Positions 23,401-37,165 of a stretch of DNA of 64,000 nucleotides are shown piece after piece. A model generated the notes under the pieces. It searched no databases, was not told where the DNA came from, and saw only the letters and a list, made by a program, of their open reading frames with translations. The DNA comes from Apus apus (Eukaryota; Chordata; Aves; Apodiformes; Apodidae). Positions within the stretch are counted from its first letter, which is position 1. The number at the start of each line of letters is the position of its first letter. The stretch is taken from assembly GCF_020740795.1 (NCBI RefSeq), contig NC_067282.1, positions 42,995,290-43,059,289 on the forward strand, read 5' to 3'. A program made the translations under genes and the position numbers.

Positions 23401-26400
23401 TATTAAAAAAACCCAAAACAACAGTATATAGGGGCAGGAGGAAGTGGTGGGTGATATTTCTCCTCCTTGACATGACTTCTGATGCAAGAGAACTGTCTGT
23501 GAAAAGATGTGTTGCTCTCCCTATCTGTGTTGTTTTTTTTCCCCACATAATTATAGAGAACTCCTCTACTCTTAATATGAAAGTACTGGTATCCTCCCTC
23601 CCCACCCTGCAAACATTCTGATGTACCTGGTACAGGTCACTGTCAGATTGAGGATGCTGGGCGAGGTGGATAACTAGTTTAATTTGGTGGGATAATGCCT
23701 TTATTAGTCTATAAACATTGTGCAAGTGGTGTTTGAATGCTTCAAGCTGTAAGTTACATCCAACTTTTGTTTTTTCCTTCTAACAGAAAATATTTAAAAG
23801 GATGTATGTCCAATAAAATACATAGCTTTGTAATGCCACCAAACAAAATTAAATCTTGTGTAGAAAATAACATTGATGATACAAAGCACCATTCCTTTCT
23901 GTCTGGAACTTCAAATAAAAAAGACCTCATTCTGCTTTGATAAAGCAGTGACCTAATGTTAACAGCACTTCCGAGTTTTGTTTTTGTTGTGGTAGAAAAG
24001 CATCTTTAACTGCTGTACTAAGCTATAAATAAATTGGTGAAAAATTTCATGTCGAAATGGTAATCATGTACCAGATAAAGCAGCAGAAATCACCATAACT
24101 TCATGCAATATGTATGGGAGAAAATGTTTAAATTGGAGGTAGTCTGTGCTTTGTCTCAGTTGTTAGGCAAAACTTCAGACATTCTTGAAGTCTGCATGCC
24201 CTGGAAAGCAGCTGATGGTAGAAACCATTGTGGCTGGAACCTGAAATGCTTGAGGAATCTTGCCTACAGTGGAAGAAAATCTCAGTCTTCCAGGACACAG
24301 ATGTATTTTCCACTGATGAGAAACTGTATGGGGTACTGATAATACTACTCCATTTAATGCAGTGTTATTTTAAAGACAAAAGGAAGTTAAGCTAGAGATG
24401 GAAAATGCCCAAAGTAAATTTATCTATTTATAATTCAAAAGTGCATCTTTTCTGAGATTACAAAGTACAAGCTTAATCCTACTAAATGAATGCATCAAAG
24501 TAGTCTTCCAAGACTGCTTTTTGTAGCTCTGGATAAACATTTTCTGGTACAATTTATTTGCTTGAAAATAAGTGATTTTCTTGTGTGGACTTTGTGTGGC
24601 TTTTTAAAAATCACTGTGGCTGTATCATTAGGGGAAGTTACGTGAATATATGTGAAGCAGCCCACACAGGCTGGAACCTCTCTGGTTTTTCTACACAGGG
24701 CTTAAGGTCAGTGTCTCTCTTTGGGAAAGGATGTATCAGCCATATGCTGATAAATTATTTAATATACCTTGGGTTTTTTTCCCCCCCAGAGGAAAAGAAA
24801 TTCATTTTTTCAGCAACATAGAATTTTCTACTGATACTAAAAACACTGGGTATTCAGGATTTGCATATTAAATGCATAATGGGGTGAATATGAAAACTGT
24901 GGAATAAATTTCTGCCTCTCCCTTTCAGAGTATGGACTTGTTTACAAAGAGTCATGAGCTTTTTCTGCAAGAATGTCATAATAAATATAAGCAAATTATA
25001 ATTGTCTTCTGTAATAAGGGGGAGATTGGCTGCTCTCGACTAGTAATTAAATCCTACCTCTGGGCAGCGTACATAGCAACTCTGTGTAGCTGCTATGACA
25101 GTCAGTCTTATCTTGGGCTCCTCTAAACACACCCAGGTGAGGAGGCAAGCACTCTGTCAAACCAGTTTGGCTCCTTAAATAGTTAAACAAATAAAGCTGC
25201 ATTTGCAGAGGAGGAATAAAATGCCTGGAGGAAGTGTCACGCTGGAGGTGCTTGAGTAAGGCTTGGGTTGTATCAATGCTCTCTCTGCCTGATCAGGAGT
25301 GGGGTGGCAAGTGATGATGTTGAAGAGGAAAGATAGGAAGGGGGAAGTGTTGGAAGAGTTTGGAAGTGCAGCAGTTGTCACTTGCGGCTTCCCTTCTGGA
25401 CCATAATCTCTTCTCCATGCTGTTCACCTTTATTCTTTAATTAAAGTGCAGCAGTTATCCCTGTATGAGGCTGCCTGTGACATTGACAGCTGCTAAGGCT
25501 TCTTCTATCTGTGGTGTTGGAAACAAAGCAGAAGAGTTCCACAGAGAATAAGGGTTTGCTAGTGGTGTATTTGGCTTAATAAGTGCTCGTGACTAGACTG
25601 AAATGTTCAAATAGGAACAGACAGATGACAGGGCAGTGTGATGCATAAAGAAGGGCCTTTTTGATGTCATCATTAATCCTGGAGTAGGGTGAACTCTTGA
25701 TTTTGGGACCAATGGTAGCCTGATCCCTGATTTCTGTTAGCAATGACATTTTATTTTTGTAAAGGCAAATGCATGTTAAGTAGTAAAGAGGTTACATCTT
25801 GGGGAGGACAAAAAAATAATTAGGACTAATGGGTGAGGAGTATAGGCTACTGTTTAGAATGGTACCATCTGTGCTGTGATGTGATGAAAAGGTCTTGAAG
25901 GAGGCATAGCTGGAAAAGGATTCCCTGAAAAGCTGAAAGCTGTGTCATCAGGCACAAAACCACATTGACTTTGCAATTCTCCAAGTATCATAAAGATGCG
26001 TCAGTAACTTGCTATGTGTTAGTCAAATATTCCTTTATATATAAATGCTTTCTATTTAAAAGGGCATTATTCATATTTTAGAACTCCTCAAAAACATAAT
26101 CAGAGACAAGGGCTGGTCAGCAAAACTTACTGAACCTAAATTATAATTATTCCTTCGCCCAGGCTGATACCCTGCCTCATCTGGTTGTGATCCTGTCATC
26201 TTTTCAGATGCACGCCATCCCTTTGCAGCTCCCTTGAACTTCAATTTCCTCTGTAGCTATCCTCCCTCCTCTGACTGCAATTATTTAATTTCTTTGCCAG
26301 AGGCGATTTCTTTCATCTCCTGCCAAGGAGAGGGACTGTATATAAGTGCAAAGCCTCTGGTCATATGTCATACCTGGCGTCCCTCATTAGATGGTGCTGC

Positions 26401-28059
26401 GCGGCAGCGGTGATGTGCTCTGCCATCCAGTGCTGTAATGTAGGAGCTCATGGCCTGTAATGCAGAACCTTGGCAAATGGAGCCTTGAGAAGTCTCACTC
26501 ACAGCTTGGTAACTTTCTGCACCTACGGTGCATTTCAAACATACCAATGTAATTATTTGTGTGTAGTTATGCCCCCCTTTAAATTTCAGATTTTAAAAAG
26601 TTTTTTTAAAAAACAAACCCAAACAAAACAAAGCAAGAAATCAAACAAACCAAACCTAAAAAACCCCAAATACTATTTTTCTTGACATCACAGTTCTTCA
26701 TATTTTCCCCTACTGCTTACTCAGTGTTGCGAGTTTCCCACACTCAGTCTCATATCTTGAAATTTAAATGTAGTTTGAGAAAACCCCAACTCCTAACACA
26801 GTAGTATTTAAGAGGTTTTCAGTCTTACTTGTATTCTTTGAAGAGATCATAACAGTAGTTCTCCTAAGCTAGTCTTGCCTCCTGAGTTATTCCAGCTCCA
26901 GAGAAGAGCATGTTTCTGCAGCTGAAGTCCACACGAATTTCAGTCACTTCCCCTTGAAGGTTTATTTTTACATAACTGATACTGAAATTTCTACATGCTG
27001 TTGTTTAAGCGCCGCAATTAGTGCCAAGTGCCCTTGCTTAGTGAGAAGTGGAGTCATGACTATTTTTTTCCAGGCTCTGTACATGACACTAGTTGCCTTT
27101 ATGGTGTCTTTTGATCCTGTTAAATGTTCATTTCCGCACAATGTCTTTGCTCACTGTCCATCTGTTGCTGTGTTAATTAGCTAAGTAAACCTGGTGAAAT
27201 GGGTTGGAAACCTGTGGGTGTAGAAGGAGACAGAGAAGTCAGGGGATGTGGGGACAGGATGGAGGATTTGGTGAGATGGCTGCTGGCTCCCCAAGCCCTG
27301 TGTGTGCTTGTGGGTTTCTGTGTGAGAGAGAAACGGGAGGGGGTTGTTGGTGAACATTTGTGACTGAAGTTAACCCATGTCTCAGTTTGTATGCTGGTCA
27401 GAGCACTGCTTTCAGTAAAGGCAGAAAAATTTGAAAAGATTGACAAATCTCCAGTAATAACAAGAAATTGCTTCCATGCATGAATAGCCTTGCTAAGCAC
27501 ACAAAAGCAATTGTATCTAAAGCATTTCCCGCTTGTGTGCGTGGTCTTTTATCTGATGCTTTTCTCCTCCTGCTAAACAATTTCAGGACCTTGTGCTTAG
27601 ATCCCCAGCTCACTCGTGGCACTGGCACTGCTCCCTGAAGAACCACACGTATTTAAAATATATGAAAAATCAAAGATACACCAGGATCAAAGCTGTTGAT
27701 TTGTAAGAGATAAGGGTAATCTAGGGCGGAACTACTGGTTTTGGCCATTATGTTTGGTATCTCTATATTGCTCAGCCACTTACATAAATAATCCCAACAG
27801 GGACCTGCTTGCAGATAGCACTGGAGGTTTAGCATATTTTTCTTACTCAGTATAAGCAAAGGTCTTTCCTATAAAAGGAAATGCTAATGAATGACAGCCT
27901 GTATTGAAACTTGCAGCATATGACCTGGAATTACCATACTAGTAAAACTGAGCTATAAACTTAGGGAATACAAATATCAGAAGGCTTTTTATTGCTTGTG
28001 TTTATCTTTTGTTCCAAATGAACAAAACCAAAATATTTAAAGATTCAATTACAGTGGAG

Positions 28060-28129
28060 ACAGGGGCAGGAATTGGACTCAACGATCCTGATGGGTCCCT
28101 TCCAACTCAGCATATTCTATGATTCTATA
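28060..28129 (+). mobile_element. CR1 LINE 3' end fragment
   Basis: The sequence has the characteristic CR1 3' tail: a TTGGACTCAACGATCC-like block, then GGGTCCCTTCCAACTC, ending in the octamers ATTCTATG and ATTCTATA. Only the last 70 or so bases remain, so this is a severely 5'-truncated insertion, as is usual for CR1. Confidence 0.85.
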
Positions 28130-28437
28130 AATATAAAATACTAGATTAAAGTGTTAGAGAAATGTGATTTTAGTACTTATACAAAAAAAAGGCCGTGTGT
28201 ATTTTCTTTAATACTTTCTTTATGTTTGCCCTAGACAAATGTGATTTCAGTATCACTAGTATTTTATCTTGTAATATTTCAAGTAATGCCTCTATTTTTA
28301 ATTGAAGTTTATAAAAAACTTTTTTTTTTTTTCCTTGTATCATGTGAAACTGAACTGCTGCGGTTGTTATAAACTTTGTTTTCCTCCTTTAGCAAAAGCA
28401 ATGGTATAGATGGATTTTGCATAGAGGTTTTTGTGGT

Positions 28438-28464
28438 TTGTTGTTGTTGTTATTATTATTATTG

Positions 28465-28547
<83 letters not shown>

Positions 28548-28548
28548 G
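28438..28548 (+). repeat. (TTA)n trinucleotide microsatellite with TTG block
   Basis: About 110 bases of trinucleotide repeat, opening with TTG units, then TTA, a second short TTG interruption, and then a long nearly pure TTA block. Frames across it (poly-Tyr, Leu, Ile or Asn) are artefacts of the repeat. Confidence 0.95.
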
Positions 28549-31500
28549 CCTGAACTTGAAGTTCTTTGTGAGGGCGCATGGCTGACCATCTCATCTCTCA
28601 CGTACTGCCTGGCTGTCAGGGTGCTGAAGCAGTAGATCTTTGGGAATGTTAAGCCTGTTAAGAATCTGCATAAAATCCAAATATTATCCTTTTCTCTCAT
28701 TTGCAGCATGCTGTGGCTCCAGCCCTGTGGTGCCCTTCCCTAGTACTCTGAACCCCTGGCTCAATTGCCATGGTTGTTTTGGGGTGGGGGAGAGGCAATG
28801 ACTCCACATGGGGAATGGTTTGGGGTTTTTTTCAGTTTTAGTACTATATTAAAGCACAAAGTCATCTGGGTGATGGCAAGACACTTTCTAAATGCAAAGC
28901 TTTCACAAGGGCAGGAGGAAGACAGTGGGAAAGGATGCTCTGGTGCCACAACAGGACAGCAGGAAGATCATGGCTCTCTTCTGTGATTACCGCTCAGCCA
29001 GCCCCACAAAATCTTCTGTCAGTGGTGCATCAGAGTCTTCTTGCAAGTTCACTTGTCTAAGCTGTGTCATCACTGATATTATTCTAGTCTTTTTTATTTC
29101 AACATCCTCGGGGAGATGCTGAAAACATACTGACCTCCTATCCAGGGCAAGCTTTTTGTATGCCCCAGGCAGACAGAATGTAGGAGTCCAGCTGAGACAC
29201 AACTATGCATGGATTCATTTATTTCTTGATCACTTATTCTCCAGCTTGGAAAGCTGGTCAGCAACTTGAGGTCAGGTAACAGTCAAAGCACTGGAGATGT
29301 TTCAGAAAACAAAAAAAAAAAAGATTAAGAGCTGGCATTCAGATTGACTGACTCTCACAGTGGGCAAGTTCAAATGTCCGCTAGCGTGGGAGTGCATACA
29401 TGATGAAACATCATTCAGAGATACCTGAGCAATGAAACTGGAATCTCTGCTTGCCATTTCTTCTGTGACCTCAGTCAATCACTTTTCTAGAAATTATTCC
29501 TTCATATTTCTCATTCCTTAGGTATGTTTAACTTTTTTTTTCCCTATGGCAGGAACAAACACCTAGCTCTAGCACACCACCACTATACCGAGAATTAGTT
29601 GGAAAAGACAACTTTCATTCAACCAGGCTCTTGCATATTTAAGGAATTCAGGTGTTGATTTCTGGATGTTCCAGGGGTGAAATGAATGTTTGGATGTTTG
29701 TTACCTCATTATGATTTTGTCCTTTTCCTTGCTTGAGTAGGAACACTTACGGTTAAGGCATCCACTGCCACCCTTCTTTAACTACCAGCCACTGAGTTGG
29801 TATGGAGCTCAGCTGGCAAATCTTAAAATATTCATGTTACTCTTGTATTGTTTGGGGAAGGTGCATAAATACTTTTATTTAACTGAAATTAGTTGCAGAT
29901 ACACATAAGAAAGTAAATACTAGGTTAAAGTTGCAATCATCATGCATCAGTCAGGATGGCAGCTTTAGAACTTGTGTGCATTTAAACAGTCTGTGGAATT
30001 AATAATTCCCAAGTAAATTAGATTTACCTATATAATTACAATAAAATGTCGATGATTCGTTTGTTCAGAGATGGCTAGTCATTCAAATTTCACTTTGCAT
30101 TTGTAAGCTTTACATCCTCCTGGAACACCTATCTCCATCTAGTTCATGCTGCCCATCTCTGCATATACAGTTTTTATCACACAATCTCATGATGTTGGTT
30201 CTCCTAGTTTGACACCTGTCAGTGCAATCATCGGCATAAATAACACTAAGCTTCTTTTTCTTGCAGTTTTGCCGGATGATCTTGTTTGTGGGAGTCAAAA
30301 AGCTCAACTGAATTGATCGATCCCGAATGTTTATCCTTCCTCTTTCTGCAGTATTGTTCCTTTAAGTCAGGAATTCCCTTAAACTCACTTCCATCCTTCA
30401 GGTTGTATTTTTATATGCAATTTGACGGAAGAACTGAAAAAACAGAGCGTAAGCAGCTGATAAGCAGAGATCTGTGCTTTTTGCACCTTTCACACCAGTA
30501 ATCATATGGCTCCTTGCTTGCCCCTCATTCATTGTTTTTCTTCATCTTTTGTAAAAATGTAGTTGTGTGTTATTTCAGGAGTCTTGGCATGTCTGTCTGA
30601 AGGCATACCACAATAAGACCCCATCATTATGTTGATGATAGAAAATAACAGTAAGACTCCTTCAATTATCAGTCATTTCCTTTCGTAAATGTCTGTTCTG
30701 GTTTGTTATCAAAGGCAGCTTTGGCTGAAGATTGAAAAATTTCCACATCCTTTGAAATGAAATAATGCCCAGGGACTTGGAGTATAGGGTTAAACAGGAG
30801 AGTACAGCTTTTCATTGAGCAATGGAGCAGGAATTATTCCAACAGAAGAGCAAAAGTCTTACCGATACAAAGGGGGACGTTCATGCGGACCCGCATAAGT
30901 AAGTGATCTATGACAAAAATATTAATCTCCTTTTGCTGGGCAGTTAGATTATCCAGCAGATTTCTTGATAGATCTTTTTCTTATTACTTCCAGGCACACC
31001 CAGTGGAGTCATGCCTATCCTGGGTTTTAGCAATGAACTGTGAGGACTTGAAATGAGGAGCTTCCTTTTGTAAATATGCAGGCCTTGCTCTTGACTCCTG
31101 TGCAGTTGTTAGTCTGGGCAGCGATGTAAGTTCATTGCTAGACAGCTGACCATGCCAGCTTCTTGAGCACTTGTTGACCTCTAAGGAGAGGTTGGACCAT
31201 TAATTAAACTGTGATCAGTAGTGAAAATAGCAGCATGGTTCCCTCTATGACCCTGGCTGCTTTAGACCTGGTATCCCTTCTGCTACCACAGATGACATGC
31301 CAGCAGTGTTCTCCCATTGGTGGAAGATATGAATGCCCACTCTTTCTGAACATCTTCCCAGGGCCCAAAATTCAAGGAGGCAGATCCTGCTTGCTTCAGA
31401 AGTGAGCTGCTTGTTTAACCACTTTACCTTGAGAAAGCTAGTAACAACTCTAGTTGGGTTGTCTGCTGCAATGCTGAAGGCTTCTACCCAAATGGCTCCT

Positions 31501-34500
31501 TTTGCTACTTGTGTGTTCAAGATGGTGTGTAGCAACCCTCTGAATGTGGCCCTTTGGGAGGGATTTGGATAAATCAATAGACTACTGGAGCAAATTGTTA
31601 GTGTTTTGGGGGGGTTTTGCTTTGGGTTTTTTTTTTTTTAAAAAAGAAATTCAGAGAGGAAGAACCAGTAGGGAGGAGAAAACTGGACAGAAAGTCTGCA
31701 AAGGCCAAACACGGCAAGCTCCTTACTTCCAAGCATAATGACAGCATTTTCTTTGACAGCTACTATGTACACCATTCAAGGGCAAGCTCATATCCTGCAT
31801 GACATTTAAAAAAGGACTACAAATAGCAGTGAAGGGGGGTGCAGGACCTTTTGCAGGACTTTGGGTGGTGCATCTGAAGTGTACCACAAAACATCTACTC
31901 ATGGTCACAGTCCATAAAAAACACCACTTCCTACTGCTTTTGTTATACTGTTTTCTTGTTTGTCTGTTTTTTTCTTTGCTGTTGGTCTTCATTCCTGACA
32001 GACTCTAAAAGTTAAATCTGTCAGGCTGAGATAAAGCATATTAGTGACAAGCGTATATAAAATGCAGTGGACTTGAAATACCATATAAAACGTGTCATAA
32101 ATCTACTTCCAGACCCTGCCAAATTGTACAGATGCCAAAACATGGAGAGTTGCTTGAACGCTTGCTTGTTGGCTGTGGGTGTAGCCTATATATCTTTTTG
32201 TGCATCTTACAGTAACAGTACCATTCTGGAGTGATATACTGGATGAGGGTGGTTAGAGACAAGTGCTGTAAACAGAAATGTGTAATGCTGGGATTATGTA
32301 AGGATGGAGCCATTTGTCATATCATCTGATCCAGGTGGTAACTAGGGTAAGGGATAGAGAGGCCATCAGCAAGGTAGTATTCAGACATTTAGGCGTATGT
32401 GAGGTGATCAGCTGAGGTGGGTATCATGACAGGAACTGGCAGGTGTAGCCAAAGTCCTGTAGTGGGGATGGTACCACAGCATCAGATTTGTATGGTTGTC
32501 CCCATTCCCTGCAGCACACGTGCAGTCGGTCCTCTCTGCAGCACAATAAACCTGGCTGTTGTTGCTGCAAGATGAGCTGGGGACCTGAAGTTCATAAATC
32601 AGTGCAGTATCCTTGAGATGTCTCTCTGATGAATTGCTTGCCCTGTGACATCGTTGTGTGAGCCTGCATTAAGGCTCTTGCTATCATGCATGGTTCAGTA
32701 TCTTGAATGTTGCATCCCTAACCTGTGGCCCTACATCAAGGAGCTGCAGTCTTCATGCTGCTGCAGCTGGTGTGTCTCTCAAATTGGTGTGTGGGGTCCT
32801 TGCATGGGTTGAGACAGTGTAGTCTATGTGGGATGGTGGGAGAGGATCTCTGAAAGAGCTGAAGAGAGCAGGGCTGGCTAACATGAACTGTGGAGCTGGC
32901 TGAGTGGCAAGTACCTGGCTTGTCTGCAGCAAGGTGTTATTGAAGTTTCCACAGGCTGGGCATGATGTAGTGCTGCTTCCTCATTTCCGAGCAGCTAATG
33001 CTCTTTTGGTGGAGCATTGGTTAGGCAGTATGCCTGTGTATGTGGCGAGAATCGTGTGTTGGATAGGGAAAGTCTAGCTTTGGTGTTTCCAGCACAGCAA
33101 TGCAAAATTGAGAAACCTGCCAGTCTCTTGCACTTTGAGTTGCATGTGGTGGTATGTGTAGGAAACCAATCCATCTGAAAACATCTACCATCCTGCTAAA
33201 GCCGTTCAAACTGTTGTAAACTATGGATGCAACTTAACATGAACTTCTTTAGTATTTTTTTTACTAACACTGGAAATTCTTTCAACTTCGAATGGCTTTT
33301 AAGGCAAAGAAGACCAATTATGATCAACTATATTTGGCCTGTAGTAGCAGAAGCCAAAGAAATGTACTCAATGTTAATTTTGGTAGTGAGGCATATAATT
33401 AGAGTATTCTTCTGTGCCATGTGCTTTTTGTTTAGTCCATCATGATTTTGGTGTTGCGCCATCTTCAGAATGGTTGATCTTTGGTTATTTCTTCTTGATT
33501 TGCCTATTCCTGCAGGAGTCACAGCAAACCTGAAATTAAACTAACCCTTTGTGTGTGTGTAAGCATTTTTAAAATGTCTAAATTTAAGTAAAGACTTGAT
33601 TTGCATATTGTTTGAAGTAAATTGCTTGGACCTGGCAATTGCAATTTACCAAAGTGTTAAGGGACGCTGTCTTACAAAAATAAAATCAATCTGTTTTATA
33701 GCAGCAATTAAATGTGATTTTGTTATATAGCCTTTAATTATATCATTGCTCTCTTTCTATCAAAAAAGCAGAGAAAGAAGCAGAATATGTTCAACTGAAT
33801 GAGGGAGAGAAGAGAGACATAATTTAAAAAGAGATGTTGTCCAAACATGGATAAAAATCGCTTTTGCAAGATATTTCCTTTATTGTTCTGTGGCTCACAT
33901 GGCCTAAGTGGTTGAAAAATTGTCCAAAATCAATTATGCTTATTACATAAGAGTACCACACCCAGTATAACCAGTTTTAATGAATAAACAGTGACTCACA
34001 AATCGCAGACTTTGTTTGAAGATGTAATATCTTGGGGTGGGATTCAATTTGCCTTACTCAGGTTCTTAAAAGTCAGGGAACTCTGAGCCCGTCAGCAGCT
34101 TTCCACTTTTTTTAATGGTACCTGGTTCCTATATAGTCTATAATAGTTACAGCTGAGCTGTGTGCCTTGTGGTGGGTATAAGCTGTATGGAAGTCCATGC
34201 TGAGAGAAGTCCTTCATCTCTGTAGGAAAGCAGGGTTTAAAATGGAGTACTTATTTTTGTGACATCAACAAATTCAAGGTGTTATGCAATGTGGAAAAAT
34301 GTTTCGGTTTCAAGCCACCAGTGTTAGTATTCCTTGAGAACACCTCTTAATTACTTAATTATTAGTTATCCTTTAAAAGTCAATATTAATGAAACGTAAC
34401 TTGGCACTGCTGACACTTTTATTTTAATGTCAACAAACCATGTAGTTGTCAAAATCTGTGGGTCACAAGATCAGTCTGACAGCTTCATCCTGTATATCAA

Positions 34501-34733
34501 GTGGGTGTTGATTGCCGCAGTGGCTGCACAAATAACTTAGTCAAAATGCTTCCAGTGTTACATCCTTTCATGTGATTTTTAAGAGGTCTGCAAGTCCAAT
34601 AGTAGCATTTACCACCCTGTACTCAAGTTGGACTCTCTTGTAGTTCAAGCATGATTTCTAGTTACCTGAGCTCATGTGCCTAAAGACTTCGTGACAGTCA
34701 GAGCTGTTCCACGTACCATTTTGGCATGGGGTT

Positions 34734-34835
34734 TTTTTGTGTTGTTTTTTTTTCTTTGTGTTTTTTTTTGTTTTTTTTTGTTTGTTTGGTTTTTTGTTTG
34801 TTTGTTTGTTTTGTTTTTGTTTTGTTTTGTTTTGG
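34734..34835 (+). repeat. T/G-rich low-complexity tract
   Basis: About 100 bases composed almost entirely of T and G, with TTTG units and T runs. It is a simple-repeat region in intron 1. Confidence 0.85.
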
Positions 34836-35084
34836 AAAAGACCACCAGATGCACGAGGAAAGCATGATCATGCCTTGTAGCGTGGCACTTGTGTTCTGGA
34901 GGGACTTTGCTGAAGTTAAACATGACTTCAGTGGCACATGCTCCTAGACTTCTTAAGAATAATTTCTGAGGAGCGATCTCCTCAAATACATGCTGCAGTT
35001 CTAGGATTATTTTTTTGTAAGGAATTTCAGCGTGAAGGTTGGTTGTGGATATATAAGGCATTGCATGTTTGGGATGGACCCAAC

Positions 35085-35695
35085 TCTAGGAAAAGGTAGC
35101 TAAGAAGGCCAGTGGCATCCTGGCTTGTATTAGGAACACTGTGGCCAGCAGGAGTAGGGAGGTGATCGTCCTCAGCACTGGTGAGACCACACCTAGAATA
35201 CTGTGTTCATTTCTGGGCCTCTCATGATAAGAACATTGAAGTGCTGGAGAGTGTCCAGAAAAGGACAATGAGGCTTGTGAAGGGCCTAGAGCACAAGTAC
35301 AAGAGGAGTGGCTGAGGGAGCTGCGGTTGTTTAGGGAGGCTGAGGGGAGACCTCATTGCTCTTTACAACTGCCTGAAAGGAGGCTGGAGTGATGAGGGGG
35401 GCAGCCTCTTCTCCCTGATGACATGTGATAGGACCAGAGGGAATGGATGCAGGCTGTGCCAGGGGAGGTTTAAGTTAGATATTAGGAAGCATTTTTTAAC
35501 CAAAAGGGTTGTCAGGCATTGGAATAGATTGCCCAGGGAAGTGGTGGAATAACCATCTCTCAAGGCATTTAAACTGCATGTGGACCTGGTGCCTAGGGAC
35601 ATGGCTTAGTGGTGAGCTTGTGATGTTAGGTCTAGGGCTGGACTGGGTGATCTTGGAGGTCTCTTCCAGCTAAAGACATTCTGTGATTCTGTGAT
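35085..35695 (+). mobile_element. CR1 LINE, 5'-truncated copy
   Basis: The sequence matches the end of CR1 ORF2 and its 3' UTR. It contains segments corresponding to the conserved GTGGCCAGCAGG, a block recalling RPHLEYC, the GTCCAGA(A/G)AAGG block and the GCCCAGGGAAGTGGTGGA block, then CTTCCAGC and two ATTCTGTG octamers at 35678-35693. The coding part is broken by indels and stops. About 610 bp remain, in the same orientation as LMO7. Confidence 0.9.
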
Positions 35696-37027
35696 CTTGC
35701 TATCTATTGCATGCATGATTTACCAGTAAACTGTCTTATGTGAAACCAAGCATTTGGACTGTGTAGTCCTGTAGATGTCAGCGACAACTCTAGAATGAGG
35801 ATACCTTATGGACTTTATGGTTATGTTTCAAACTCCAGACCTCTGTCCTACAGCCCTTACTACAGTTCGGACGTTTGAGATGCAAACTTCATGTTTCTAG
35901 CATGCAGAATGAAGAGCTTAATTTATAACCCATATTCCCTATTACCTAGGGAACACAAATATTTATATTTGAACTTTCAATGCAGTTATGTTACACTGGC
36001 TAGTTTCCTCAAAATTATTTTCACTGAATATATGCATTTGGAAGCAAAAAGCTGTGTTTTATTTGAGATAAGGATAGTTTTCAGATGGTGTGTTTTTAAG
36101 TGATTCTTGAAACTTACATTGCTAAAATGCAATATCTACTCTTTTGTAACAATAGGCTGTTGTTATAGGAATATTGTATAAAATGCAGTTCTCCCAGGGG
36201 AATCACTGTCATCCTTTGCTGTTTTTAAAAGTGTGTGGGGGGGTTTCTTTCCCTTAACTTTTCAAATTTTCTTACCTTGAGTTGGTGCGCCAGCATGCAT
36301 GCTCGTCATTATTTCTTAAATCCTAGAAGAAAAATTTTAAACCTGAAAGGTGTTTAACAGCTCGTTTTTTACCTGAATAGAGACTGAAGTTACAACTTCT
36401 GAATTAAAAGATAAACTATGTTAAAGCTAATCACTTAAGTTGTAGGATCTCTGGTGTTAGTACATGTTCCTTTTGTGATTTAGAAAAAAAACACAATAGG
36501 GTGATAATGTAACAGATCTTCAAAGAGCTACATCCTCTCCTTTGCTATTATACTAGACACAGCTCATTTGTTTCACTACTAATTTCCTTAATTACTGTGG
36601 TAATAAGCAGCTTTGGTCTGGATGCATGCAGGTTCCACAGAGCCTTTAACTGTGTGCCTGAAGTCCTGTGCAGTGTTGAGGATGGTCAGGATCCCCAAAG
36701 AGAAGTTTGTAATTAGCTGGTGACAGAACCTGGTAGCCTCTAAGCTCAAATAAATACCTTTCCTAGTGTTTGATTTCCATACCTGACTAGGGTAAAACCC
36801 TCATTTTGGCCTGTTTTAGGAATATTGAGTCCTCTTCTGACTTGTGTGTGGGTTGCTAGTCTGGATGTTTAGAATACATCTGCTGAATTTGGCCTCTTCA
36901 AAGGACATGGGCAGAGGGAGGATCTAGTAGGAAGAATCCAAGTGAGTTCAGACTCAAGCAGGGTTCTGAGTTGATGGTCTTGTTTGAGACGAAAGGAGCT
37001 AATGCCTGGAGCAAATCTTGTTTTCCA

Positions 37028-37165
37028 CAAAAAAACCAACCACCACAAAGCAAACTCAACCCAAACAAACAAACAAAAAACCAAACTAAACAAAAGAAAC
37101 CCCCACACAAAAAAACAACACTCCCAAAACAAAACAAAAAACACCCCAAAACTGAACAACCCCCC
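37028..37165 (+). repeat. A/C-rich low-complexity tract
   Basis: A tract of about 140 bases made of A and C, with CAAA units and C runs. It has the opposite strand bias to the 34.7-kb T/G tract. It gives spurious frames rich in K, N, P, T and Q. Confidence 0.85.

Noticed and set aside
28367..28709. Frames of poly-Ile, poly-Asn, poly-Tyr or poly-Leu
   Set aside because: They are translations of the (TTA)n microsatellite.
32330..33060. Possible solo LTR (GCACAATAAACCTGGCTG motif near 32540)
   Set aside because: A poly(A)-signal-like motif in a CTG-rich context was noted, but no TG...CA termini, target-site duplication or retroviral coding sequence could be found.
34672..35061. Minus-strand 129-codon frame rich in K, N and T
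   Set aside because: It crosses the T/G-rich low-complexity tract and the start of a CR1-flanking region. No homology is recognisable.
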